Part shown: one piece after another, positions 1 to 8,162 of the stretch
How the letters are laid out: each line of letters begins with the position of its first letter
Position numbering within the stretch: the stretch's first letter is position 1
DNA from: Candidatus Pseudelusimicrobium marinum
Lineage (GTDB): Bacteria; Elusimicrobiota; Elusimicrobia; Elusimicrobiales; Elusimicrobiaceae
Length of the DNA: 40,122 nt
Assembly: GCA_018656005.1 (NCBI GenBank)
Contig: JABHZW010000059.1
Location: 1 to 40,122 of the forward strand
Direction of reading: 5' to 3'
Notes under the pieces: model-generated
Seen by the model: the letters and a program-made list of their open reading frames with translations, nothing else
Database searches by the model: none
What the model was told of the DNA's origin: nothing
Translations under genes and position numbers: made by a program

Positions 1-915
1 GTAAGATTAGGCTTTATTCAGGACTGGCAGTCTAGATGGTTCGCTCCTAAGAACATGCCAGCTTTTATAATGGAAGATAGTCAAATTAGAGCTTTAATAA
101 ATAAAAGATTTAAAACAGCTGCTGTAAGTTCTGTAGGAATAGAACGAGCAGGTTCTTTTTTAAGAGTAAATATACACACAGCAAGACCTGGTGTAATTAT
201 TGGTAAAAAAGGCGTAGATATTGAAAAGCTAAGAAAAGATTTAGAAAAGTTTTCTGGTAATAAAACTTTCATCAATGTGATAGAAATTAAAAACCCAGAA
301 AGCGATGCAAATTTAGTAGCACAAGCAATTGCAATGCAAATAGAAAAAAGAGCACACTATGCAATGGTGATGAAGAAATCTATCGACAGAGCAATGGCAG
401 CAAGAGCGTTGGGTATAAAGATAATGGTATCTGGTCGTCTAGGCGGAGCAGAGATTGCTAGAAGCGAATGGAAAAAAGAAGGCAGAATACCACTTCATAC
501 ATTGTGTGCAGATATAGATTACGGTTTCTTTGAAGCAAATACAATAAGCGGTAAAATAGGTATAAAAGTTTGGATATATAAGAAGAAACATTTTGCTAAA
601 TCTCCAAAAGAAATTCTTAACAAGTTAAGAAAAGAAAGAGAAATGGTAGGAAGTTTATCTGGTAAACCAGCTGAAAGTAAAAAACCTGTAGAACCGACAG
701 TTTCTGTAAAAGAATCCGTTGTTGTAACAGAAAAAAAAGCGGAAGCTAAAAAAGTAGTAAAAAAACCAGCAACAAAAAAAGTAGCAGAAAAGAAAGCATC
801 GGCTGTTAAAAAAGCTGTTGTCAAAAAAGCAGAACCTAAAGCTGAAAAGAAAGCACCTGCTAAAAAAACTGCTGTAAAAAAAACAGTTGCAAAAAAGGAT
901 ACAAAAGATAAATAA
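1..915 (+). CDS. rpsC: 30S ribosomal protein S3 (5' end cut by window)
   Basis: The frame is open from base 1, and the first 18 codons (VRLGFIQDWQSRWFAPKN) match the S3 N-terminus, so the gene starts a few codons upstream of the window; the ATG at 55 is internal. S3 binds 16S rRNA in the small-subunit head near the mRNA entry channel. The KH motif GVIIGKKG is at about residues 64-71 of the visible frame, and the S3 C-domain ends near KEILNKLRKERE. A tail of about 86 residues follows, built from Lys, Ala, Val and Pro (AKK/KKA/AEKK units), much longer than usual for S3. First gene of the S10/spc part seen here; rplP follows after a repeat-bearing gap. Confidence 0.97.
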   Translation, partial: VRLGFIQDWQSRWFAPKNMPAFIMEDSQIRALINKRFKTAAVSSVGIERAGSFLRVNIHTARPGVIIGKKGVDIEKLRKDLEKFSGNKTFINVIEIKNPESDANLVAQAIAMQIEKRAHYAMVMKKSIDRAMAARALGIKIMVSGRLGGAEIARSEWKKEGRIPLHTLCADIDYGFFEANTISGKIGIKVWIYKKKHFAKSPKEILNKLRKEREMVGSLSGKPAESKKPVEPTVSVKESVVVTEKKAEAKKVVKKPATKKVAEKKASAVKKAVVKKAEPKAEKKAPAKKTAVKKTVAKKDTKDK

Positions 916-930
916 ATTTTAAATAGGACT

Positions 931-992
931 ACGGTGGCAGTAGAGTAGAAGCGAAACTAGTGTGATGTAGTCACGAAAATAAGGATAAAAAT
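931..992 (+). repeat. Intercistronic hairpin repeat, copy 1
   Basis: Copy before rplP. The outer stem is GTGGC (934-938) with GTCAC (970-974), kept by a G-U pair where other copies have GCCAC. The core AAACTAGTG is shared with copies 5 and 7. The 3' end supplies the AAGGA ribosome site of rplP. Confidence 0.75.
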
Positions 993-1403
993 ATGTTAAT
1001 GCCAAAGAGAGTAAAATATAGAAAACCGCATTCAGCTCCAAGAATAAAAGGGCCGACAACAAGAGGCGCAACAGTTGCCTTTGGTGAGTTTGGTTTAAAA
1101 GCATTAGAACCTAAATGGATAACAGCCAGACAAATTGAAGCATCAAGGATTGTGCTTTCAAGATTTGTAAGAAAGAAAGGTAAAATGTGGATAAGAATTT
1201 TCCCAGATAAAGCAATTACCAAACAACCTGCAGAAACAAGACAAGGTAAAGGTAAAGGTGCACCAGATCATTGGGTAGCAGTAGTAAAACCAGGAAGAAT
1301 ATTGTTTGAAGTAGAAGGAACAGATTTTGAATCTACAAAAAGAGCATTTAGACTTGCATCAGACAAACTTCCAATAAAAACAAAAATAGTGGTACGCAAG
1401 TAA
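993..1403 (+). CDS. rplP: 50S ribosomal protein L16
   Basis: L16 lies at the base of the central protuberance and helps form the A-site region of the large subunit. The N-terminus [11 protein letters not shown] and the 136-residue length are the family standard. The internal motif [17 protein letters not shown] is the conserved L16 loop near the tRNA site. The start is supported by AAGGA about 8 bases upstream, which belongs to the 3' end of an intercistronic repeat. Located between rpsC and rpmC as in most bacterial S10 operons. Nothing unusual in the protein. Confidence 0.98.
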   Translation: MLMPKRVKYRKPHSAPRIKGPTTRGATVAFGEFGLKALEPKWITARQIEASRIVLSRFVRKKGKMWIRIFPDKAITKQPAETRQGKGKGAPDHWVAVVKPGRILFEVEGTDFESTKRAFRLASDKLPIKTKIVVRK

Positions 1404-1410
1404 GAATTTG

Positions 1411-1472
1411 GGTGGCAATAAAGCAATAACAGAACAAGTGTTATATAGCCACAAAAACAAAGGAAAAAAGAA
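1411..1472 (+). repeat. Intercistronic hairpin repeat, copy 2
   Basis: Copy before rpmC. The outer stem GTGGC (1412-1416) pairs perfectly with GCCAC (1448-1452). An inner stem ATAACA/TGTTAT can also form. It ends in the AAAGGAAAAAAGAA leader of rpmC. Confidence 0.75.
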
Positions 1473-1679
1473 ATGAAAGTAACAGCGAAAGAAACATTAA
1501 AAAAGAAAAGTTTAGAAGATTTAAAAAAACTTTTAAAAGATAAACAAGAAAAGATGTTTAATCTTAAGTTCAAACACAACGCAACTCCTATCGGCAACCC
1601 GTTAGAGATAAAAGCATTAAGAAGGGAAATTGCATTGTTAAATACTTTAATATCGCAGAAACAGGGCGAAGGTAAATAA
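1473..1679 (+). CDS. rpmC: 50S ribosomal protein L29
   Basis: A small two-helix protein next to the peptide exit tunnel, where it helps dock trigger factor and SRP (known for the family). At 68 residues it has normal length, with the pattern LEDLKKLLKDKQEKMFNLKFKHNATPIGN followed by a basic C-terminal helix. The start has AAAGGA 8-9 bases upstream. rpsQ begins two bases after the stop, so the two are probably translationally coupled. Confidence 0.95.
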   Translation: MKVTAKETLKKKSLEDLKKLLKDKQEKMFNLKFKHNATPIGNPLEIKALRREIALLNTLISQKQGEGK

Positions 1680-1681
1680 AA

Positions 1682-1954
1682 ATGGAAAAAGAACAAGATA
1701 AAAGAGGATCAAGAAAAGCGCTTGTTGGCATTGTAGTATCAGATAAACAAAGCACAACAAGGGTAATAAAAGTAGAAAGACTTATGAGACATGCTTTCTA
1801 CGGAAAAATTGTAAAAAGAGCAAAGAAGTATCATGCTCACGACAAAGACAACGCAAGCAAAATGGGCGACAAAGTAGAAATAATGAGCGTAAAGCCAGTT
1901 TCTAAACTTAAAAAATGGCTTGTAACTAAAGTAATAGAAAAAGCACAAGGCTAA
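1682..1954 (+). CDS. rpsQ: 30S ribosomal protein S17
   Basis: S17 is an OB-fold primary 16S rRNA binder needed early in small-subunit assembly. The 90-residue protein has the family core GIVVSDKQSTTRVIKVERLMRH and the basic segment YGKIVKRAKKYHAHD. Its ribosome site (AAGG) lies inside the end of rpmC, two bases before this start, which fits coupled translation. Standard operon position before rplN. Confidence 0.96.
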   Translation: MEKEQDKRGSRKALVGIVVSDKQSTTRVIKVERLMRHAFYGKIVKRAKKYHAHDKDNASKMGDKVEIMSVKPVSKLKKWLVTKVIEKAQG

Positions 1955-1981
1955 TTTGTAATTTAATACGGAGTTAAAGAT

Positions 1982-2350
1982 ATGATTCAGTTAAGAAGTA
2001 TAGTGACAGTGGCTGACAATTCTGGAGCAAAGAAAGTTCAATGTTTCAAAGTGAAGGGTGGAAGTCATAGAAAATTTGCCGGTCTAGGTGATATAGTTGT
2101 GTGTTCTGTAAGGGATACATTACCAAAATCTCCAATAAAGAAAGGTGATGTTATAAAAGCAGTAGTAGTAAGAGTCAAGAAAGAAGAAAGAAGAAAAGAC
2201 GGCTCTTATATAAGATTTGACGAAAATGCAGTTTGCATAATTGGTGATGCTAATGAACCAAAAGGCACTCGTGTTTTTGGTCCGATAGCAAGAGAATTAA
2301 GAGAAAGAAATTTCCTTAAAATAATCTCACTTGCGCCAGAGGTAGTATAG
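1982..2350 (+). CDS. rplN: 50S ribosomal protein L14
   Basis: L14 sits on the large-subunit interface, contributing to bridge B8 and to GTPase-factor contact. At 122 residues it is full length, beginning [19 protein letters not shown] and containing [10 protein letters not shown] and the C-terminal [14 protein letters not shown] signature. GGAG lies about 8 bases upstream of the ATG. rplX starts two bases after the stop. Confidence 0.98.
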   Translation: MIQLRSIVTVADNSGAKKVQCFKVKGGSHRKFAGLGDIVVCSVRDTLPKSPIKKGDVIKAVVVRVKKEERRKDGSYIRFDENAVCIIGDANEPKGTRVFGPIARELRERNFLKIISLAPEVV

Positions 2351-2352
2351 TT

Positions 2353-2658
2353 ATGAAAATAAAAAAGAATGATAAAGTAATAGTATTATCTGGCAAAGAT
2401 AAAGGCAAACAAGGCGAAGTGAGAAGTGTTTTGTCTGGTAAAGGCAAGGTAGTAGTAAGCGGTATCAATATGATATCCAAATGTGTAAAGCCAACCCAAG
2501 ACAAAAAGGGCGGAATAGAGAAGATGGAAGCAGCTTTAGATGCATCTAATGTAGCAATAGTATGTGCAACATGTAAGAAAGGTGTAAAAATATCTTCGAA
2601 AGCTCTTGAAAATGGCGACAAAATAAGAATTTGCAGAACATGCAAAAAGCAAATATAG
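2353..2658 (+). CDS. rplX: 50S ribosomal protein L24, zinc-ribbon form
   Basis: L24 starts 23S rRNA assembly by binding its 5' domain near the exit tunnel. The N-terminal KOW motif is clear (KKNDKVIVLSGKDKGKQGEV). The C-terminal half carries two CxxC pairs, C71/C74 and C94/C97, a zinc ribbon present in many but not all bacterial L24 proteins. 101 residues, normal length. Two bases after rplN, so coupling is likely. Confidence 0.96.
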   Translation: MKIKKNDKVIVLSGKDKGKQGEVRSVLSGKGKVVVSGINMISKCVKPTQDKKGGIEKMEAALDASNVAIVCATCKKGVKISSKALENGDKIRICRTCKKQI

Positions 2659-2677
2659 TTTTTAGGTAGTATAAAAA

Positions 2678-3268
2678 ATGACAGAAAAAAAAGAAACTAA
2701 AAAAACAGCAAAATATGAACCAAGATTAAAAAGTTTGTATAAAAGCAAAGTAATAGAAAGCTTAAAGAAAGATTTAGGCGTTAAAAATGTTATGTCTGTA
2801 CCAAAGGTAGAAAAAGTAATAATCAGTATGAGCGTAAACGAAGCAAAAGAAAATGTTGCTTTATTAGATATCGCTAAAAAAGATTTAACTTCAATATCTG
2901 GACAAGCAGCACAAACAAGAAAAGCAAAAAAATCTATATCTAACTTTAAAGTAAGAGAAGGTATGCCACTTGGTGTAATAGTTACATTAAGAGGTAATAG
3001 AATGTACGAATTTTTGGACAGATTTATATCAATCGCATGTCCTAGAATAAGAGACTTTCAGGGTTTCAACAACAAAAGTTTTGATGGAAGAGGAAACTTG
3101 AATTTAGGGATAAAAGATCATTACATATTCCCAGAAGTGAATGTGGATAAATCGCCCAAATCTAGGGGACTAAACATAACATTTGTAACAACAACAACCG
3201 AAGATGATGCATCAAGAAAGTTGTTAACTTATATGGGTATCCCATTTAGAAAGAAAGGAGCAAAGTAA
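2678..3268 (+). CDS. rplE: 50S ribosomal protein L5
   Basis: L5 binds 5S rRNA in the central protuberance. The body is typical ([66 protein letters not shown]). At 196 residues it is slightly longer than the usual 180 because of a Lys/Thr-rich N-terminal extension ([12 protein letters not shown]). The ATG of rpsN overlaps the stop by one base (TAATG). Confidence 0.97.
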   Translation: MTEKKETKKTAKYEPRLKSLYKSKVIESLKKDLGVKNVMSVPKVEKVIISMSVNEAKENVALLDIAKKDLTSISGQAAQTRKAKKSISNFKVREGMPLGVIVTLRGNRMYEFLDRFISIACPRIRDFQGFNNKSFDGRGNLNLGIKDHYIFPEVNVDKSPKSRGLNITFVTTTTEDDASRKLLTYMGIPFRKKGAK

Positions 3269-3453
3269 TGGCTACAGAAGCATGGATAGCAAAGATGCGC
3301 AAAGCTCAGAAGTATGCTGTAAGATATCGAAATAGATGTCAGGTATGCGGACGACCGAGAGGTTATTATAGAGACTTTGGTCTTTGTAGAATTTGTTTTA
3401 GGAAGATGGCACATCAAGGCTTAATTCCTGGAGTGAGAAAATCAAGTTGGTAG
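3268..3453 (+). CDS. rpsN: 30S ribosomal protein S14, zinc type
   Basis: S14 is a late assembly protein of the small-subunit head. This is the short 61-residue C+ (type Z) form with four zinc cysteines, C24, C27, C40 and C43, in CQVCGRPRG and GLCRICF, ending in the usual GVRKSSW. The start overlaps the rplE stop by one base. It is followed by the longest gap of the cluster (236 bases to rpsH). Confidence 0.97.
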   Translation: MATEAWIAKMRKAQKYAVRYRNRCQVCGRPRGYYRDFGLCRICFRKMAHQGLIPGVRKSSW

Positions 3454-3540
3454 AATTTTTAAGAAACTAACTCTACTATAAAGCTTTCACATTAAAAAAA
3501 GCTGGGTAGAAAGTAGTTTTGAGATTGAAAAATAAAAAAA

Positions 3541-3614
3541 AGTGTTGCATAACATACGGTGGCAATAAAGTAGAAACAGCAAAGTGTAATATAGCCACAA
3601 AAACAAAGAAAGAG
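3541..3614 (+). repeat. Intercistronic hairpin repeat, copy 3a
   Basis: First of two tandem copies between rpsN and rpsH. It has the longer 5' form starting GTTGCATAACATACGG, shared with copy 6. GTGGC (3559-3563) pairs with GCCAC (3594-3598), and the flanking AATA pairs with TATA except for one mismatch. Unlike other copies it ends in an SD-like AGAGG followed by GTG but no gene. Confidence 0.75.
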
Positions 3615-3628
3615 GTGCCCTTGGCACA

Positions 3629-3689
3629 GGTGGCAAAGAAGCATTAGCAAAACAAGTGTTATGTGGATACGGAAACAAGGAAGAAAAAA
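3629..3689 (+). repeat. Intercistronic hairpin repeat, copy 3b
   Basis: Second tandem copy, directly before rpsH, preceded by the small hairpin GTGCC-CTT-GGCAC at 3615-3627. The core GCATTAGCAAAACAAGTGTT is identical to copy 4. The outer stem is degraded. The 3' end gives AAGGA for rpsH. Confidence 0.72.
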
Positions 3690-4082
3690 ATGGATCAGAT
3701 AGCAGATTTATTGACAAGAATAAGAAATGTCAATGCAAAGAAAAAAGAAAAAACTGATATCCCTTTTTCAAAATTGAAAGAAGAGATATTAAGAGTACTA
3801 AAAGACGAAGGTTTTATATTAAACTATAAAGCTTTTCATAACGATAATAAGGGCGGAATTATAAGAGTATTTTTAAAATATTCTGCGAAAAACGAACCCG
3901 TAATACAAGGTCTCAAAAGAGTATCCAAACCTGGGAACAGAGTATATAGCGCACATGATAGCATTCCTAAGGTAAGAGGTAGTTATGGGATATCAATATT
4001 ATCAACATCAGAAGGTGTTATGACAAGCTCCAAAGCCAAGAAGAAGAAAGTTGGCGGCGAAGTATTGTGTCAAGTTTGGTAA
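3690..4082 (+). CDS. rpsH: 30S ribosomal protein S8
   Basis: S8 is a primary 16S rRNA binder in the central domain; in well-studied bacteria it also represses its own operon by binding spc mRNA. I chose the ATG at 3690 (MDQIADLLTRIRN), which matches the family N-terminus and has AAGGA about 7 bases upstream. The in-frame GTG at 3663 would add nine residues inside the repeat. 130 residues. The C-terminal signature is slightly changed: GISILSTSEGVMTS and GGEVLCQVW. Confidence 0.96.
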   Translation: MDQIADLLTRIRNVNAKKKEKTDIPFSKLKEEILRVLKDEGFILNYKAFHNDNKGGIIRVFLKYSAKNEPVIQGLKRVSKPGNRVYSAHDSIPKVRGSYGISILSTSEGVMTSSKAKKKKVGGEVLCQVW

Positions 4083-4100
4083 TTTTAAAGGATTATAAAA

Positions 4101-4649
4101 ATGAGTAGAGTAGGAAAACAACCAATTTTAATACCAGACAATGTCAAAGTAGACATTAAGGGCAGTGTAGTATCAGCAAGCGGACCATTAGGTAATTTAA
4201 GTTTTACTTTAATGGAAGGTATAACTGTTGCTATTGAAGAAAAAAACTTAGTTGTGACAGCAACAAACTTACATAAAGGTAAACAAGCAATGTTTGGTAC
4301 AACAAGAGCAAGATTAAGCAACTTAGTAGAAGGTGTATCCACAGGTTTTGTAAAAACTTTAGAAATACATGGCTTAGGGTACAGATCTAATGTAGCAGGA
4401 AACAAAATCAATTTAGATTTAGGTTTCTCACACCCAGTATCATTTGATTTACCAGTTGGTGTATCAGCAGAAGCAGATGCAAAAGCAAACACATTGACAA
4501 TAAAAGGTAATGATAAAGCTGTAGTTGGCGATATTGCTGCACAAATTAGAAAATTAAGACCACCAGAACCATACAAAGGTTCTGGAATAAGATATAAAGG
4601 CGAACGAGTACAAAGAAAAGCTGGTAAGGCAGCAAGTACTGGTAAGTAA
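4101..4649 (+). CDS. rplF: 50S ribosomal protein L6
   Basis: L6 binds 23S rRNA near the sarcin-ricin loop and factor site. It is full length (182 residues), begins MSRVGKQPILIPDNVKVDI, has the conserved ASGPLGNLS, and ends with the RKLRPPEPYKGSGIRYKGE signature. AAAGGA lies about 9 bases upstream of the ATG. Standard position between rpsH and rplR. Confidence 0.98.
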   Translation: MSRVGKQPILIPDNVKVDIKGSVVSASGPLGNLSFTLMEGITVAIEEKNLVVTATNLHKGKQAMFGTTRARLSNLVEGVSTGFVKTLEIHGLGYRSNVAGNKINLDLGFSHPVSFDLPVGVSAEADAKANTLTIKGNDKAVVGDIAAQIRKLRPPEPYKGSGIRYKGERVQRKAGKAASTGK

Positions 4650-4669
4650 TATTACGGGAAAAAAGAAAA

Positions 4670-5035
4670 ATGAAGAGTAAAAACGAAAGATACGAATTTA
4701 GAAAAAGTAGAGTACGAACAAAGCTTTTTAAAAATGGAATAAACAGACCAAGACTTTGTGTATATAAAAGTTTGAAATACTTGTATGCTCAAGTAATAGA
4801 CGATAATACAGGCAATGTGTTGGTGAGCGCAACAACTCTATCAAAAGAGTTAGATGGGCAGTATAAAACTTCAGGCAAAAGCATAGAAGCGGCAAAAGCA
4901 TTAGGTGCATTGATAGCAAAAAAATCAACAGCTGCAAAAATAACAGAAGTATGTTTTGACAGAGGTGGAAGTTTGTACCATGGAAGGCTTAAAGCATTAG
5001 CAGACTCAGCACGAGAAGCTGGGCTTAAATTCTAA
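4670..5035 (+). CDS. rplR: 50S ribosomal protein L18
   Basis: L18 carries 5S rRNA into the large subunit together with L5. 121 residues; the family pattern RPRLCVYKSLKYLYAQVIDD and the C-terminal CFDRGGSLYHGRLKALADSAREAGL are present. The leader GGGAAAAAAGAAAA resembles the repeat-derived leaders of rpmC and rplO, but the rest of the repeat is absent here. Confidence 0.97.
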   Translation: MKSKNERYEFRKSRVRTKLFKNGINRPRLCVYKSLKYLYAQVIDDNTGNVLVSATTLSKELDGQYKTSGKSIEAAKALGALIAKKSTAAKITEVCFDRGGSLYHGRLKALADSAREAGLKF

Positions 5036-5049
5036 GTAAGGAAAATATA

Positions 5050-5610
5050 ATGTCAGATAAACCATTAAATAAAAAAATAGAGAAAAAAGGTTCTGAAGAA
5101 ATTTTAGTTGCAGGTAGAAATAAAACCGAAGTACAAAATGTTGTAAACATCGCAAGAACAACAAAAGTTGTTAAAGGTGGTAAAAGGTTTGGTTTCAGAG
5201 CGCTAGTAGTTGTAGGAAACGGACATGGTAAAGTTGGAGCTGCAATAGGTAAAGCAAACCAAGTACAGTTAGCAATACAAAAAGCAGTATCTAAAGCAAG
5301 AAAATGCACAATAGAATTTCCTATTACAGAAAAGGGTTCAATACCGCACGAAATCATAGGCGATTTTGGTGCAAGCAAAGTTTGGATGAAACCAGCTTCT
5401 GAAGGTACTGGTGTTATAGCTGGTGCAGGTTCAAGAGCAGTTTTAGAAGCAGGTGGGATAACAAATATTTTATCTAAAAATTTAGGTAGCACAAACGCTT
5501 GTAATATGGTTTATGCAACTGTTGAAGCATTAAAACAATTAAAAAGCAAACAACAAACTTTGGAACTTCGAGGTAAATTTGAAGAATCCAAAAAAGAAGA
5601 AACCAAGTAG
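5050..5610 (+). CDS. rpsE: 30S ribosomal protein S5
   Basis: S5 lies at the mRNA entry channel and contributes to decoding accuracy. The double-stranded RNA-binding domain (VNIARTTKVVKGGKRFGFRALVVVGNGHGKVG) and the ribosomal S5 C-domain (VIAGAGSRAVLEAGGITNIL) are complete; 186 residues. Most bacteria have rpmD (L30) directly after it. Here only 74 bases follow and they hold a repeat copy. Confidence 0.97.
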   Translation: MSDKPLNKKIEKKGSEEILVAGRNKTEVQNVVNIARTTKVVKGGKRFGFRALVVVGNGHGKVGAAIGKANQVQLAIQKAVSKARKCTIEFPITEKGSIPHEIIGDFGASKVWMKPASEGTGVIAGAGSRAVLEAGGITNILSKNLGSTNACNMVYATVEALKQLKSKQQTLELRGKFEESKKEETK

Positions 5611-5620
5611 GGGCTTTAGT

Positions 5621-5684
5621 AAGGTGGCTATAAAGCATTAGCAAAACAAGTGTTATATAGAAACTTTAAACAAGGAAAAAAGAA
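5621..5684 (+). repeat. Intercistronic hairpin repeat, copy 4
   Basis: Copy in the rpsE-rplO gap, where rpmD would normally lie. The core GCATTAGCAAAACAAGTGTT matches copy 3b. In the alignment register of copy 5 the inner stem keeps 7 of 8 pairs, using G-U pairs. CTATA/TATAG gives part of the outer stem. It ends in AAGGAAAAAAGAA before rplO. Confidence 0.72.
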
Positions 5685-6176
5685 ATGATTAAATTAAATG
5701 AATTATCTCCTAAAGCAGGAAGCAAGAAAAAAAGAACAAGACTAGGCATGGGACTTGGCTCTGGTAAAGGTAAAACCTGCGGAAGAGGCACAAAAGGTCA
5801 AATGAGTAGAAGTGGTAACACACGAAAAGAAGCAAAAGAAGGTGGACAAACAACCTTAATAAGAAGAATCCCAAAAAGTGGATTTTCTAATGCAAGATTT
5901 TCTAAAAAAGTAGAAAGTGTAAATGTAAGTAGATTAGCAAAAGAATTTAAAGCAGACACAAACATTACGCTAGAACTTTTAAAAGAAAAAAATATTGTTG
6001 CTACTATTAAAAGAGTAAAAGTTTTAGGTCATGGAAAAATAGAACATGCATTAACAGTTAATGCACATTCATTTTCTAGTGGTGCAAAAAAGGCAATCGA
6101 AACAGCTGGCGGAAAAGCAGTTGTTATAGAAATTAAACAAACACCAAATATGAAATTGCCAAAAAAGAAAAAATAG
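5685..6176 (+). CDS. rplO: 50S ribosomal protein L15
   Basis: L15 organises 23S rRNA late in large-subunit assembly. 163 residues, slightly long. The N-terminal basic glycine-rich extension LGMGLGSGKGKTCGRGTKGQ and GGQTTLIRRIPKSGF are diagnostic. The C-terminus has a lysine-rich end (KLPKKKK). Directly followed by secY ten bases later, the usual arrangement. Confidence 0.97.
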   Translation: MIKLNELSPKAGSKKKRTRLGMGLGSGKGKTCGRGTKGQMSRSGNTRKEAKEGGQTTLIRRIPKSGFSNARFSKKVESVNVSRLAKEFKADTNITLELLKEKNIVATIKRVKVLGHGKIEHALTVNAHSFSSGAKKAIETAGGKAVVIEIKQTPNMKLPKKKK

Positions 6177-6186
6177 GAAAAAAGAA

Positions 6187-7521
6187 ATGGACCAAAACAA
6201 TGCATTGAATATGTTCAAATCATCGGATCTTAAAAAAAGATTGCTATTTGTGTTAATCGCATTAGCTATTTTTAGATTAGGTGCGGCTATACCAATTCCA
6301 GGTATAAATGCAGATGCTCTAAAAGCAATATTTGAAGCAAACAAAGGCGGAATACTTGGCATTTTAGATATGTTTTCTGGTGGTGCTTTAGGTAAATTCT
6401 CTATACTTGCACTTGGTATTATGCCATACATTAATGCAAGTATTATTATGAGTTTATTAAAAGGTGCTCATGTATTACCTATATTGGATAGTCTATCTAA
6501 AGAAGGTGAAGCTGGAAGACGAAAAATAAATCAAATAACAAGAGTGTTCGCATTAGTATTATCCGTATTACAAAGTTTTGGTTTAACATTCGCTTTAGCA
6601 AAAATGTCGGCACCGGGTGGAGTATCAGCGGTTATTAATCCATCACCAATATTTTATATTACAACTATTATTACTTTAGCAACCGGAACAATGTTTATCA
6701 TATGGCTTGGTGAACAAATCACAGAAAGAGGCATAGGTAACGGAATAAGTTTGATAATTTTTGCAGGTATAGTAGAAAGATTACCTGCAGCGGTAAAAGG
6801 TGTAATTAGTTTAGTACTAGCAGAAGAACTTACATTAGTATTTGCAATCATATTAACAGCAGCAGTATTTTTGATAATGGGCTTTGTTGTATGGGTGGAA
6901 ACAGGTCAGAGGCAGATACCAGTTCAGTATGCAAAGAGAATGGTAGGCAGACAAATGTACGGCGGACAAACAACATATTTACCAATAAAAGTAGATCAAA
7001 GTGGTGTTATAGCAGTTATCTTTGCAATGGCGCTTATGAGTTTACCTTTAACACTTGCACAATTTAATCCAGAAGCAATATGGGCACAAAAAATAGTAGA
7101 TGCTATGCAAAGTGCAAATGCAATTTACTTAGCAGTGCTTGGTGGTTTGATAATGTTCTTCTGTTATTTTTATAACTCAATTACATTTAATCCAAAAGAA
7201 TTTGCAGACAATTTAAAAAAATGGGGTGGTTTCATCCCAGGTATAAGACCAGGTGAACCTACAAGACAATATATTGAATGGGTACTTAACAGAATAACAT
7301 TCTTTGGTGCATTATTTATTGTGGCAATAGCAATAATGCCTTCAATAGCACAAGCACAGTTTAATGTGCCGTTCTATTTTGGTGGCACAGCGATACTTAT
7401 CGTAGTTGGTGTTGCATTAGATACCGTAGGACAAATTCAAGCTCACGCGATGAGCAGAAATTATGAACCATTAATGAAAGGCAAAAAGATTAAAGGCCGA
7501 TGGTTCAACGTGGGTAGTTAA
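6187..7521 (+). CDS. secY: Protein translocase channel subunit SecY
   Basis: SecY forms the inner-membrane protein-conducting channel with SecE and SecG. At 444 residues it has the standard length, with ten predicted membrane segments. The plug and second-helix region reads GGILGILDMFSGGALGKFSILALGIMPYINASIIM. Conserved loops include GEAGRRKINQITR, ERGIGNGISLIIFAGI and the cytoplasmic loop GFIPGIRPGEPTRQYI, which is important for SecA and ribosome contact. adk starts one base after the stop. Confidence 0.98.
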   Translation: MDQNNALNMFKSSDLKKRLLFVLIALAIFRLGAAIPIPGINADALKAIFEANKGGILGILDMFSGGALGKFSILALGIMPYINASIIMSLLKGAHVLPILDSLSKEGEAGRRKINQITRVFALVLSVLQSFGLTFALAKMSAPGGVSAVINPSPIFYITTIITLATGTMFIIWLGEQITERGIGNGISLIIFAGIVERLPAAVKGVISLVLAEELTLVFAIILTAAVFLIMGFVVWVETGQRQIPVQYAKRMVGRQMYGGQTTYLPIKVDQSGVIAVIFAMALMSLPLTLAQFNPEAIWAQKIVDAMQSANAIYLAVLGGLIMFFCYFYNSITFNPKEFADNLKKWGGFIPGIRPGEPTRQYIEWVLNRITFFGALFIVAIAIMPSIAQAQFNVPFYFGGTAILIVVGVALDTVGQIQAHAMSRNYEPLMKGKKIKGRWFNVGS

Positions 7522-7522
7522 T

Positions 7523-8158
7523 ATGAATTTAATTTTATTAGGAAGCCCAGGCAGTGGAAAAGGTACACAAGCAAAATATTTGAAAGAGAAATATAATTTA
7601 AGTCATATTTCTACAGGCGACATTTTTAGAGAAGAGATAAAAAAAGAAACAGAATTTGGACAAAAAGTTTCAAAAATCATAAAAAGCGGGGAACTTGTAC
7701 CCGACCAGCTAGTTATAGAAGCATTAGCTTCTAATATAAAAGGTAAAGAACAAGGATTGATCTTTGACGGATTTCCAAGAACCGTAGAACAAGCAAAAGC
7801 TTTAAACAATTTACTTGAAGCAGAAGGCAGAACACTAGATGCAGTTATTTTTATAGATGTAGACGAAGAGCTAGTTATAAAAAGAATAATATCTAGAAAA
7901 GTATGCAAAAGTTGTGGCGAAGTTTATGGAATAAACTTTCCAGCTGGTGAAGGCGATAAATGTAAAAAATGTGGCGGACAAGCTGTAACAAGAGCAGATG
8001 ATAATGAAGAATCTATAAAAAATAGATTATCAGTATATCAAAAGCAGACAGCTCCATTGATAGCATTTTACGAAGCAGTTGGTAAATTAATAAAAGTAGA
8101 TGGTGCAAAATCTATAGAAGATACCACCGAAGATATCGCAGTAGCTTTAGATAAATAG
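7523..8158 (+). CDS. adk: Adenylate kinase, zinc-lid form
   Basis: Interconverts ATP + AMP and 2 ADP in the cytoplasm. The P-loop GSPGSGKGT is at residues 7-15 and the AMP-site segment FDGFPRT at 81-87. The LID has four cysteines, C128, C131, C147 and C150, a structural zinc site common in Gram-positives and many other phyla but absent from enteric proteobacterial enzymes. 211 residues. Lies between secY and map as in the classical spc operon. Confidence 0.98.
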   Translation: MNLILLGSPGSGKGTQAKYLKEKYNLSHISTGDIFREEIKKETEFGQKVSKIIKSGELVPDQLVIEALASNIKGKEQGLIFDGFPRTVEQAKALNNLLEAEGRTLDAVIFIDVDEELVIKRIISRKVCKSCGEVYGINFPAGEGDKCKKCGGQAVTRADDNEESIKNRLSVYQKQTAPLIAFYEAVGKLIKVDGAKSIEDTTEDIAVALDK

Positions 8159-8162
8159 TTTT

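Noticed and set aside
3663-3689. GTG start for rpsH at 3663
   Set aside because: Falls in the repeat, lacks SD, and adds nine residues not seen in S8; the ATG at 3690 fits the family.
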